This document shows, one piece after another, positions 1-9,189 of a stretch of DNA of 64,000 nucleotides; within the stretch, counting starts at the first letter, position 1; the number at the start of each line of letters is the position of its first letter. Both the position numbers and the translations under genes were made by a program. Origin of the DNA: Argentina anserina (lineage: Eukaryota > Streptophyta > Magnoliopsida > Rosales > Rosaceae); assembly GCF_933775445.1 (NCBI RefSeq), contig NC_065876.1:21576001-21640000 (forward strand). The letters run 5' to 3'. The notes under the pieces were generated by a model. That model searched no databases. It saw nothing but the letters and a program-made list of their open reading frames with translations, and was not told the origin of the DNA.

Positions 1-560
1 AGATAAAGCATGGACATATAACACATTATGAAGCTCTATTGTAGGAGTAATACGAACTGATCATTTCCCGAATAGAAGAAAGGCCTCACCATTAGCATTA
101 GTAACATAGGGTACTGGTGGAGGAGACAATACGGTAAAATAAGATTTGTCATAAGTCATATGATCAGACGTAACAGAATCAATATCCATGTATCAAAACC
201 AACAAAGTTAGAAATATTTAAAGCCATACCAATTTTACCACGACCAGCGATGGATGTGGTAGGCATTGCTCCTCCTATTGTATGATGATCATGTCCAACC
301 ATACCATAGATATCTGATTTATGGATGAATTGAATAGCTGCTTTCGCATTGAGACGATAATTAGGCCTCTTAGGTCTAAGGTGTAGATACAGCATCCAAC
401 AGGTCGCATGAGCATGGTTAGTATCATGACAATAATAGCAAGGAGGGCGGGGCTGATTCCCAAAGTCGGGTGGTGGTCCTTGCCGATGAAGTGGAGCTGA
501 AGTTGCCTGCTGAAGGAGTGGTGCTAGAGATCTAGCACGAACAATAAGGCTGAAAACTTC
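1..560 (-). pseudogene. copia gag C-terminus / zinc knuckle / protease region, element 1
   Basis: A perfect CX2CX4HX4C nucleocapsid knuckle (CYYCHDTNHAHATC) is encoded at 399-440 on the minus strand. It is followed by MLYLHLRPKRPN and IYGMVGHDHHTIGGA (395 downward), matching element 2. The protease active-site region near 180 is broken: the frame turns from FDTWI into unrelated residues, indicating an indel at the position where element 2 has the DTWIIDSDASDHM segment. The window ends before integrase. Confidence 0.7.
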
Positions 561-602
561 AACTTGTGTCTGATGAAGTCTCTCCTGTTGAGACTCATCC
601 TT

Positions 603-1202
603 TCAGATATATGTGAAAGCTGTAATCAGGCTAGGGGGTTTGGTCTTTTTGAGCAATTCCCCTCTCACACTATTATGCTTTGCATCCAGATATTTCAGGA
701 AATGATGAACGCGCTCAAGCTCATTTTCTTGTTGGTACAAGACAATATCCTCTTGATTCTTGATCATGTAAGGACGTTTCACATCAATCTCAGCCCAAAT
801 ATTTTTTAGTTTGGTGAAATATTGCACCACCGGTTGCCCATCCTGTTGCATCGCCAAAGCTATGCACATTAACTCATGAACCTGTATGAAATCAGACTCA
901 TTAGTATATAAGCCTTCTAGTGTCCTCCATATTACCTGCGCAGTGTCACATGCCTCCATCAAATCAACTATCTTTTCATTCATAGCTTTCCACAAGACTG
1001 ACATTACAAGACCATCATCGTCGTCCCATTTAGTGTAGGCAACAATATCATCTGCACTAGGAGCTTTAGTTACTCCGGTTACATGCCTCATCTTGTGCAT
1101 TCCTCGAAGATGAGCTGCCATAATTCTCTTCCATTTACGGAAATTGGTCCCATTGAATTTGGTTCCTCCAAAGGAACCACTATCAGAATCTAGCCGGGTC
1201 AA
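603..1202 (-). pseudogene. copia gag (UBN2-type) fragment, element 1
   Basis: This 199-residue reading frame has the copia gag hallmarks: NGTNFRKWKRIMAAHLRG near residue 17, the W..LEGLYTN segment near residue 92, and MQQDGQPVVQYFTKLKNIW near residue 119. Gag assembles the cytoplasmic virus-like particle. The start is doubtful: the codon at 1202 lies in sequence continuous with the GC-rich leader, while element 2 has a distinct upstream gag start (at 6958) whose first 20 or so residues are missing here. A deletion has probably fused leader to gag. The frame ends at 603, before the zinc knuckle, which lies in another frame downstream. Confidence 0.8.
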
Positions 1203-1837
1203 ATCTGGCCCGGGCCGGGTCGAATCTGGATGGGCTAGGTCGGGTCGAATTGGTTTCGGGCCGGGGTCGGGTTGAAATTGATCCGGGTGGTATTTAGGGA
1301 TGAAACACCCACCTTCCTCTGCTTCTTCTTCTCCCGAAAGCTTCCCTTGTCCGATTCGATCTCCGTCCTTGGTGCACGGATATAAACAATCTACCCTCTT
1401 CGATTGGCTTTCGCTCTCTGGGGTTTGTAGGAGTAATGAGGAGATCTAGTGGTTTTGGTTGGAAGGCTTGAAATTTTCTGAAAAAGAATGGAGAGCTCGG
1501 GCGGTGCGGTGGAGCCGGACCTCGGTGAGGTGGAGAGCTCGATCCGGGCCGGTGCGGACGAAGTGGCTTGGTCGAGGAGCTGAAGAGCTAGGCGCCGAGG
1601 ACGAAGCGGCGCTTGGAGGCAGAGAATGGCGAGGAGGCACTGGGGGCGATGAAGAGGAAGGCGACGACTACGAAGAGGACTACTCTGATTTGGAGGACTG
1701 CTGGAAGCGCCTCGGATTACTGATGTCGTCGGATGATTTCGACGAGGATGGAGGAAGGCACTGAGCTCTTGCAACAACACTGCTGGTTCTCTGAAAGGTA
1801 AGAACACAAACCCAAACCTAGAAAACAGAAAAAAATT
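1203..1837 (-). other. GC-rich leader of copia element 1
   Basis: This lies between primer site and gag. It is much richer in G+C than the surroundings and contains repeated GGGTCGGGT/GGCCGGG words near 1200-1270. Element 2 has the same kind of leader (15007-15581). Several long reading frames run through it on both strands (for example 1391-1948 minus and 1459-1764 plus). They are serine/arginine/proline-rich, overlap each other and cross the LTR border, so I treat them as non-coding by-products of base composition. Confidence 0.55.
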
Positions 1838-1850
1838 GGCTCTGATGCCA
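1838..1850 (-). other. Primer binding site of copia element 1
   Basis: The minus strand reads TGGCATCAGAGCC, one base different from the common plant copia site TGGTATCAGAGC, which is complementary to the 3' end of initiator tRNA-Met. It abuts the inner LTR border, as expected for a primer site. Confidence 0.7.
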
Positions 1851-1980
1851 AGTAAAAAGTGAAATACTATATTGATTGATGATCTATCACACATAATTTG
1901 TTCTCTATATATAATCAGATTACCCCCACAAATCATGGAGGAAATCACGCCCGTAAGTTCCTCCTTGAATCACGCTAACA
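1851..1980 (-). repeat. 5' LTR of copia element 1
   Basis: The segment lies directly beyond the primer site. On the minus strand it begins TGTTAGCGTGA, like the TGTTAGTATGAG start of the LTRs of element 2. It is about 130 bp, slightly shorter than the 166-167 bp LTRs of element 2. The partner LTR is outside the window, so the outer border (1980) rests on the TGTTAG start alone. Confidence 0.6.
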
Positions 1981-2418
1981 AAAATGACAAAGAAATGACC
2001 ATATTATGGTCCAATGCTAAAGAGGTAGTAAAGATTGACAATCCTGGTAAGATGCATCACGATAAATGGTTGCAAGAGCCAGATCAATCGACTCTTGGTT
2101 ATTGCTACCATTGCATCATTAAAAAACCAGCATTAGGTCTAGTGGTCAAGTCTTTTTTGTTTATATGAAAGCTATATAATCTTTATATGCTGAACAAATT
2201 ATGGGCAAAATAGAAAAAATTTCCCATAATCTAGGAGAAAGCACCTGATTTGTTCCTTTTTCATTTGTTGAGTCCACATGGTCGAGTTCGTCCTGTTTCC
2301 AACATATCAAGCTAGCTAATTAATCTCGTTACTTAAAAAAAGGACTAGCAATCTTGGAACGAGTGCTCTAAGAAGCTCCATGCACTTAGTATGTCGACGC
2401 ACTCTATTAATTGATATA
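1981..2418. other. Unassigned AT-rich spacer
   Basis: This is the sequence between the 5' LTR of copia element 1 and the target site of copia element 2. It has no credible gene, no repeat and no transposon terminus that I can recognise. It is probably the older sequence into which both elements inserted. Confidence 0.4.
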
Positions 2419-2423
2419 CCATC

Positions 2424-2590
2424 AGAAGAAGGGTATAAATTCTTATTGATTGATATGAATAATTACAAGGTATTTATAGGAATCTAGACTACAAATTATC
2501 AGGTATGAAACCAAAGATTGTTTGTCAATTACTACGGCTAGAGATTTGGTTGGTGAGATCCAGTTGGTGTATATTGACTCATGCTAAACA
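2424..2590 (-). repeat. 3' LTR of copia element 2
   Basis: A 167-bp direct repeat of 15594-15759. On the minus strand it starts TGTTTAGCATGAG right after the polypurine tract and ends CTTCTTCT, so it lacks the usual terminal CA. Flanked by CCATC at 2419-2423. Confidence 0.92.
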
Positions 2591-2604
2591 CTCCCCCTCA
2601 AGTT
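2591..2604 (-). other. Polypurine tract of copia element 2
   Basis: The minus strand reads AACTTGAGGGGGAG directly before the 3' LTR start TGTTT. This purine-rich stretch is the normal primer for plus-strand DNA synthesis in LTR retrotransposons. Confidence 0.8.
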
Positions 2605-2658
2605 GGTGCATACACATCGACCATGTCCAACTTGCTAAGTGAGTCATAAAAAGCCTTC

Positions 2659-3051
2659 TTAGACACTCATTTTGTGAGTATATCTGCAAGTTTCTCTTCC
2701 CGAAGGAATAAAAGGAAATCTAATGATCTTAGCATCTAGCTTCTCCTTTATAAAGTGACGATCAACCTCCACATGCTTTGTACGATCATGTTGTACAAGA
2801 TTCTGTGAAATATCAACAACTACCTTGTTGTCACAGTACAACTGCATAGCATACTTAGGCTTAACACCCAAATCTTGTAGCAAATTTCTAAGCCATAACA
2901 ACTTGCACACTCCCTGAGCCATACCTCTGTATTCTGCTTCAGCACTAGATTGAGCTACCACCTTTTGTTTCTTACTCTTCCAAGTAACAAGATTACCCCT
3001 AACAAAGGTAAAGTACCCTGATGTGGACCTCCGATCTGTAATATTTCCAGC
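2659..3051 (-). pseudogene. copia RNase H, element 2
   Basis: Residues VAQSSAEAEYRGMAQGVCKLLWLRNLL, LYCDNKVVVDISQN and HDRTKHVEVDRHFIKEKL (2961-2659) are the classic C-terminal RNase H segment of copia pol. The SSAEAEY and DNK motifs carry catalytic acids and are present. The beginning of the domain (3051-2962) is broken by a stop just after CDFIDAD. The frame ends about 55 bp from the polypurine tract. Confidence 0.9.
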
Positions 3052-3999
3052 CTAGTCTGCATCTATGAAATCACAAACCTCAATGGTATTGTTGTGATTA
3101 GAAAACATTACTCCTCTCCCTGGAGCTGACTTCAAATACCTTAAAATCCTCACAACAGCATCCATGTGATCCACACTGGGATTATGCATGAACTGACTCA
3201 CTACACTTACTGCATACGCAAGATCTGGTCTGGTATGTGACAAATAAATCAGGCGTCCAACTAGCCTTTGATAACGAGTTTGGTGAGTAGGCACCTGATC
3301 TGGGTGCTCTGCTAACCGATGGTTCTCCTCAATAAGAGTATCAATTGGAGTGCAATCCAACATACCTGTCTCTGTTAGTAGATCAAAGATGTACTTCATC
3401 TGACACAGATAGATACCATCACTTCCCCGGGCTATCTCAATGCCCAAGAAGTAATTGAGTGTACCTAGGTCCTTCATCTCAAATTATATGGCTAGCTGCT
3501 TTTGTAATCTATCCACCTCAATTGTATCATTACCAGTAACTACCATACCGTCAACATATATAATTAGGGCTGTTACCTTCCCTTGTTGGTGTCTGAGAAA
3601 TAATGTGTGGCCTGAATTACTCTGTCTATAGCTAATTTTCCTCATGAATTGTGAAAATCTTCCAAACCAAGTACGAGGAGACTGTTTAAGACCATACAAA
3701 GACTTTCTCAATCTGCATACAAAGTTATCTGGAGAAGCTGCCACATATCCAGGAGGAAGATCCATATACACTTCCTCTGTAAGTTCTCCATGAAGGAATG
3801 CATTCTTAATATCAAACTGTCTAAGCGGCCAGTTTAAGGTAGCAGCAAAAGAGAGCAATACCCGAATAGTGTTCATCTTTGCAACAGGTGCAAAAGTCTC
3901 ATCATAATCTATGCCATATGTTTGGGTGAACCCTTTTGCTACTAAGCGTGCTTTATACCGGCTCACTGACCTATCTGGATTATGCTTTACTGTAAACAC
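3052..3999 (-). pseudogene. copia reverse transcriptase, element 2
   Basis: The first part (3999-3484) begins with RYKARLVAKGFTQ and TFAPVAKMNTIRVLLSFAA and has FDIKNAFLHGEL, PPGY and CRLRKSLYGLKQSPRTWF, the diagnostic RVT_2 motifs. The catalytic YVDD box reads YVDG, so the second metal-binding aspartate is lost. A stop near 3480 separates it from the second part (3477-3052: MKDLGTLNYFLGIEIARG, then YQRLVGRLIYLSHTRPDLAYAVS in the connection region). The enzyme would copy element RNA into DNA inside the particle; this copy is dead. Confidence 0.93.
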
Positions 4000-4098
4000 T
4001 CAACGACATCCCACTGCCTTCTTGCCATGTGGTGGAGATACAAGCTCCCACGTATTGTTCTTATGTAATGCTTCCATCTCTTCCTCCATTGCTTTCCT

Positions 4099-4630
4099 CT
4101 ATTTTGGATCTCCCAATGCATCTTTCACTTTGTTAGGTATTGATACAGCATAAATTTGATTCACAAATGATTCATATGACTTAGACAATCTTTTGGTAGA
4201 CAAAAAATTTGCCACATGATACTTAGCTTTAGCATGGAGGGTAGGTTCATATTTTTTTGTTGGCTGACCCCGAGTAGACTTATTTGGTAAGACATATTGT
4301 CTACTATTAGCTTCACTAGTATTAGCCCCAATAGAATGACTAATCTCAGATGAGTGATCTTCTGTACCAGGAGAACGTTGGTCAAGGGTATAAATAACAG
4401 TAGGGGAGGCAAGAGAGGCAGTTGTGCTGTCAGCTTCCGGTACCTGAATCTCTGGAGTGACTATACCAGAATCATCTTGTGGTGCATGTGAAGCTGACAC
4501 ATCAGTAATCGCAACCGAACCTGGCACCATATCTCCTTGCTGACTTGTCTCCCCCTCTCCATGATACAGTTCTTCAAAATATGAAATCTCCCCGTGAAGA
4601 GCAGTATCAGAAGACGTGAAATAGCTTATG
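4099..4630 (-). pseudogene. copia integrase-RT linker, element 2
   Basis: A low-complexity, Ser/Glu/Thr-rich connecting region follows integrase (YFEELYHGEGETSQQGD, then PEIQVPEADST), leading to KYEPTLHAKAKYHVANFLS and the typical pre-RT segment ESFVNQIYAVSIPNKVKDAL (near 4100-4180). Such linkers normally separate the integrase and reverse transcriptase domains of the copia polyprotein. The frame closes at 4099, about 100 bp before the RT frame opens. Confidence 0.75.
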
Positions 4631-4633
4631 TCC

Positions 4634-5740
4634 TCAAAGAAAGTAACATCCATAGTGACATAATACTGTGGTAGGTGGATGATAGCACATGTACCCTTTC
4701 TGATGTCCTCCGTATCCAACAAACACACATTTAACTGCTCGGGCATCCAACTTAGACCTCTGATGTTTTGGAAGATGGACAAAAGCAACACAACCGAAAA
4801 CACGGGCTGGAAGATTATGAAAAGAGGGTAAGGAAACATGGGATGCAAGCACCTCATATGGAACTCTGCCTTCAAGGACACGAGATGGAAGACGATTAAT
4901 GAGGTGAGCAGAAGTGATGACAGCATCACCCCAAATGTATTTAGGCATATGGGCACTAAAGAGAATACACCGCGCCATATCAAGTAAATGACTATTTTTC
5001 CTTTCGGAAACTCCATTCTGCTCAGGTGTGTAAGGACACATTGTTTGATGGAAAATTCCGTCTGCGTTAAAGAACTCCTGAAAGACACGATTTACATATT
5101 CTCCCCCCCCATTATCAGAACAAAGAATTTTAATTGTGGCATTATACAGTGTTTGGACAGTGGTATAGAAGGCTTGAAAAGCTGGAAAAACCTCATTTTT
5201 AGTTTTCAGAAGAACAATCCATCAATGACGTGTGCTATCATCAATAAATGACACATAATACCGCATTTCCGACACAGTAGACTCTTTGGAGGGTCCCCAA
5301 ACATCAGAATGAATTAATTCAAAAGGAATAATACTTTTATTAGAAGTACTAGGGGAATAAGTAGACCGATGACTCTTGCCCAAAACACATGTTTCACAAT
5401 GAAAAACTGACTTATCCACACCAATAAACAAAGTAGGCATGAATTTTTTCATAACACTAAATGAAGGATACCCCAAGTGACGATGCCATAACCAAACTTC
5501 ACTTAGCTTATCAGAAGTGGAGAGTAAAGTGATCCGGGATTGTGCCCCTGGTTTTTCCCCCGCGTATGTCTGATCCAGATGAAACAACCTGCCCCGTAGA
5601 TACCCCCGACTAATTAACTCCCCGGTGAGAAGATCCTGAAATATCACATACATGAGAAAAAATGTCACAGAGCACTTAGCTTCAGTGTTCAATTGTGGGA
5701 CAGATATCAAATGATGAGATAAAGCAGATACATATAACAC
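4634..5740 (-). pseudogene. copia integrase, element 2
   Basis: The first frame (5740-5222) holds the HHCC zinc domain (WHRHLGYPS ... FHCETCVLGK) and the start of the catalytic core (ELIHSDVWGPS, first acidic residue). The second acidic motif, in the minus-strand segment ending near 5090 (SDNGG region), is disrupted by an eight-base G homopolymer (plus strand C run at 5103-5110), which shifts the frame. The third motif PEQNGVSERKN is in the next frame (5041-4634), followed by the conserved C-terminal segments RVFGCVAFVHLPKHQRSKLD and VFVGYGGHQKGY. Integrase would insert the cDNA into host DNA; this copy is inactive. Confidence 0.9.
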
Positions 5741-5776
5741 ATTGTGAAGCTCTATTGTGGGAGTAATACGAACTGA

Positions 5777-6315
5777 TCATTTCCCTAATACGGGGAAAGC
5801 CTCGCCATTAGCATTAGTAACATATGGTACTGGTGGAGGAGATAATATAGTAAAATAAGATTTGTCATAAGTCATATGATCGGACGCATCAGAATCAATA
5901 ATCCATGTATCAAAACCACCAAAGTGAGAAATATGTAAAGCCATACCAATCTTACCCCGATCAGATATTGATGATGTGGGTGTTGCTCCTCCTGCTGTAT
6001 GATGATCATGTCCAACCACACCATAAATATCTAGTTCCTGGACCAGTTGAATAGCTGCTTTTGCCTTAGGACGATAATTAGGCTTTTGGGGCCTAAGGTG
6101 TGGATACAACTTCCAACAGGTTGCACGAGCATGGTTTGTATCATGGAAATAAGAGCAAGGAGGGCGGGACTGATTCCCGAAACCTGGTGGTGGTTCTCAG
6201 TGATGAAGTGGAGATGAAGTGGCCTGCTGAAGGGGAGGTGCTGAAGATCTAGCATGAATAGTAAGGCTGGAAACTTCAACTTGTGATTGATGAAGGCTTT
6301 CCTGGTGAGATTCAT
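5777..6315 (-). pseudogene. copia zinc knuckle and aspartic protease, element 2
   Basis: The 110-residue frame (6109-5777) contains IYGVVGHDHHTAGG and the protease core DTWIIDSDASDHMTYDKSYF. Copia proteases normally read DSGAS at this point; here the glycine of the D-S/T-G triad is aspartate, which should abolish activity. The frame continues into VPYVTNANGEAFPVLGK, the usual start of the region after protease. It stops at 5777 just before the integrase frame. Confidence 0.85.
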
Positions 6316-6958
6316 CCTTACGAATATATGTGAAAGCTGTAATTAAGCTAGGGGGTTCGGTCTGGTGAGTAATTCCCCTTTCGCACTGTTATGTTTAGTA
6401 TCAAGACCTTTCAGAAAATGGTGAACTCGCTCAAGCTCATTCTCACGTCGGTACCAAACAATATCCTCCTAATGTTTGCTCATGCAAGGACGTTTCACAT
6501 CAATCTCAGCCCAAATATTTCTTAATTTGATGAAATATTGCGCCACCGGTTGGCCATCTTGTTGCATCGCCAAAGCGGTGCACATTAACTCATGAACCTG
6601 TATGAAATCAGAGTCATTAGTATATAAGCCTTCAAGTGTCAGCCATATTGCATGCGCAGTGTCACATGCCTCCAACAGATCAATTTTCTCGTCATTCATA
6701 GCTTTCCACAAGACGGACATCACAAGGCCATCATCATCGTCTCATTTAGTGTAGGCAATAATATCATCTTTACTAGGAGCCTGAGTGACTCTGGTTACAT
6801 GCCCCATCTTGTGCATGCCGCGAAGATGAGCCGCCATAAGTCGCTTCCATTTACGGAAATTGGTCCCATTGAGTTCAGTACCCCCCAAAGGACCCTCTGT
6901 CAGAACTCTTGACAGATACTTCAAATTTCGGAATATCAGTTTCGTCTCCAGAACCCAT
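6300..6958 (-). pseudogene. copia gag, element 2
   Basis: The start codon is at 6956-6958 and opens a frame beginning MGSGDETDIPKFEV, a common copia gag N-terminus. About 23 residues on, a run of six C on the plus strand (6881-6886) shifts the frame; the remainder (NGTNFRKWKRLMAAHLRG, then WLTLEGLYTNDSDF and MQQDGQPVAQYFIKLRNIW) continues in another frame, with further breaks near 6740 and 6470. The nested element inserted 12 bp upstream of this start codon. The zinc knuckle further downstream (near 6115-6160) has lost its second cysteine (C to F). Confidence 0.85.
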
Positions 6959-6970
6959 TGAAAGGGAAAT

Positions 6971-9169
6971 TGATAGGAGCACAAAGTGTGACGTTCTTAA
7001 TTCGTTTATGCCCTATTCTTACTCTTTGTTACCTCTTATTTAGTATGTTTTAGTTTCTTTTGTATGAATAATTGTCTAGGTAGAGCTTATATCAATTATG
7101 AATGAATTGATGATGAAATCGTGCTAAGTGTTAATAATCTTTGTTGAGATATGATACCTTGTTCGAGTAGGATTCATCCTTTCGTATTTCTTTGTTTCTA
7201 ACATACTTATTCTTATTAGGAAATGCAAATCCATGTTGGAGAAGGAAAGAAATCCTAGTTCCACAAGGAAAGAGAAGAAAATACACTTAAAAGCCAAATC
7301 CATGGAAGAAATCAAAATGCTGTCAAGATTCATTGTCCAACTTTGACGGGCTCCCCTGAATAGCTCCGATTGCGTTAGAACACGTACCTTATATGGATAA
7401 AAAGGATTTTGAGTCTAGTTTCTGTAGGATTTGGAATCAAATCAATATCTTATTCCTATAGGGAGATATGACAGAATCATTGATCGGAGGTCCAGTGAAC
7501 TCGACGGAATTATCTCAGCCATTGATTTGCTTTTGATCCAAGGGCTATGAGGGAAACTTGGGACTTTGTTCCTCCGGCATATAGAACACAAATATGTATC
7601 AGAATGTCCATAAATCCCTACACCAAAGAATGTCAAAGAAGACATGCAGCAAATTAAATGAGAAGAGGCAAGAAAGTCAAAGAAGGCATGCAGCAAATTT
7701 AATGAGGAGAGGTAAGAAAAATCAAACATGGCTGCAACAATTAAGACTTTTGCTGCCTCTCTAATTCAAAAGAAGAAATTTGTGCAAAAGAAATCAGCAT
7801 TAAAGGAGGAAGAAGATATGCAATTAATGCAAAAGATATGCAATCCTTATAGAAATCAGAATTCTGGCAGTGCAGATCATCCAACTTTGACGGGCTCCCC
7901 TGGACAGCTCAAAATGATTGAGAAAATGCATGATATATGGATGAAAAGCCACGGAAGTCTAGTTGAAATTGCCAGTTGGAATCATCTCAATATCTATTTT
8001 TTAGAGAAAGTTATGGCCACAACAAGGGACAAAGGTAAGATCTGCCGAATCTAGGAAACCTCAACCAATTTGGTTTCAACTTGTGGACTTTGTGGCCATC
8101 CTCCCTTGGGTTTCTTCCTCTATATATAGCACCTCATTTCCACATAAAAACATCATCAACCTTGCTCACAAGACTAGCCAAAGCTCTGCCTTAAACACTA
8201 CTCATCATCCTCAAAGCCATTCAAGGCGAAAACACCATCTTCCCTTCATTCCATTCGATCCAAAGCGCTACGCCTAGGATTGCCATTCAAGTGGAAGTCG
8301 TGCTGCTTTGTTTTAATACCGCTAAGGAGATTTACAAAGTGTAACTCGTTGCTTCTTCACTTATGTTTTCGGTTTGGATTCTTTGTGTGATGTTGTGTTT
8401 ATGTTTTTGGCTAGTTCCGAATTTGTGGAATACTCTTATGTAGTTCACGATTTTGCAAGATGTTATAAAGTAGTTCTGATTTTGTTTTCTATGATTTCTA
8501 TATAGATGTCGTGAGTTTATAATTCAATGATTTAATGATTCTCTTTCTTGTGCGTTAACTATATGTGATTCAAGGTGCTAAGTTAGTTTTGCATATAGGA
8601 TTCTTAAGTGTTTTTGTTAACTTGTTAAAGTAAGTGACATGCTTGACTTGTTAGTAATCACTAGGAATTAACCATGATCCGTTTGTTATCTAAGATGCGC
8701 TAAGTAATTAGATAAGAGATGAATCAATGAAGTGGTAAGATTGAGAATGACATGTTACCTTGTAATTTCTAAGCGCTAAGATAGAATTACCAGGCCATGT
8801 TTCGAGTTAGGGATGCGCTAAGTAACCTAGTTCGGCATTAGGTTGTTGTTTGTTCGCTCAATACTTGTCCGCTAAAGCTCGGTGTTTTTCATAGGATGAG
8901 ATTATGATTTTGAAGCTACTTGTGACGATTTGTTTGGTGATGTTTATGTGTTGGTTGGTTGATCACATGTATATATTAGTTTAGGATTTATTTTTATGTT
9001 CTTGATACAATCCTATATCCCAAAATCCTCAAACTCTTATGAATTCGTTGTTAAATATTTGTGATTCTTACCCTGGTTGGATCCCCGGTTTGTGAACGAT
9101 ACCCTCTTGCTTTATACTACTAACGATGCTTACAGGGTTAATATTGATCTCGAGTAATCGAACCGATCA
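6971..9169 (+). repeat. 5' LTR of nested LARD-like element
   Basis: A 2199-bp LTR, directly repeated at 12823-15001. A TATA box (CTATATATAG, near 8119-8129) is followed by AC-rich sequence typical of a transcription start and leader, so the U3/R border is probably near 8150. It contains about 20 bp near 7820-7840, a local repeat of GATATGCAA, that the other LTR lacks. Reading frames inside it (7728-8054, 8083-8277, 7442-7729) are non-coding. Confidence 0.93.
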
Positions 9170-9171
9170 AA

Positions 9172-9189
9172 TGGCGCCGTTGCCGGGGA
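9172..9189 (+). other. Primer binding site of LARD-like element (tRNA-Arg type)
   Basis: TGGCGCCGTTGCCGGGGA begins two bases after the LTR end. From knowledge of plant tRNAs this matches the 3' end of an arginine tRNA, the primer used by Ogre/Tat-type elements. The exact isoacceptor is from memory and was not checked. Confidence 0.8.

Larger units (their letters stand above)
1..1980 (-). mobile_element. Ty1/copia retrotransposon 1, 5' part (truncated by window edge)
   Basis: Reading on the minus strand from 1980 downward, the order is a short LTR (1851-1980), a tRNA-Met-type primer site (1838-1850), a GC-rich leader (about 1203-1837), gag (1202-603), and a decayed zinc-knuckle/protease region (about 560-1). 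The rest of pol and the 3' LTR lie left of base 1. Sequence and domain layout closely match copia element 2 further right, so the two are paralogous copies of one family. The gag is open but lacks the N-terminal segment found in element 2, and the protease region is frameshifted, so this copy cannot be autonomous. Confidence 0.85.

Noticed and set aside
1391..1948. 185-residue Ser/Pro/Arg-rich minus-strand frame
   Set aside because: It crosses the LTR, primer site and leader of copia element 1, so it cannot be one protein-coding unit.
7728..8277. Two frames repeated at 13593-14109, hinting at a conserved small protein
   Set aside because: They are the same positions in paired LTRs; identity reflects LTR duplication, and one frame is not kept intact in both.
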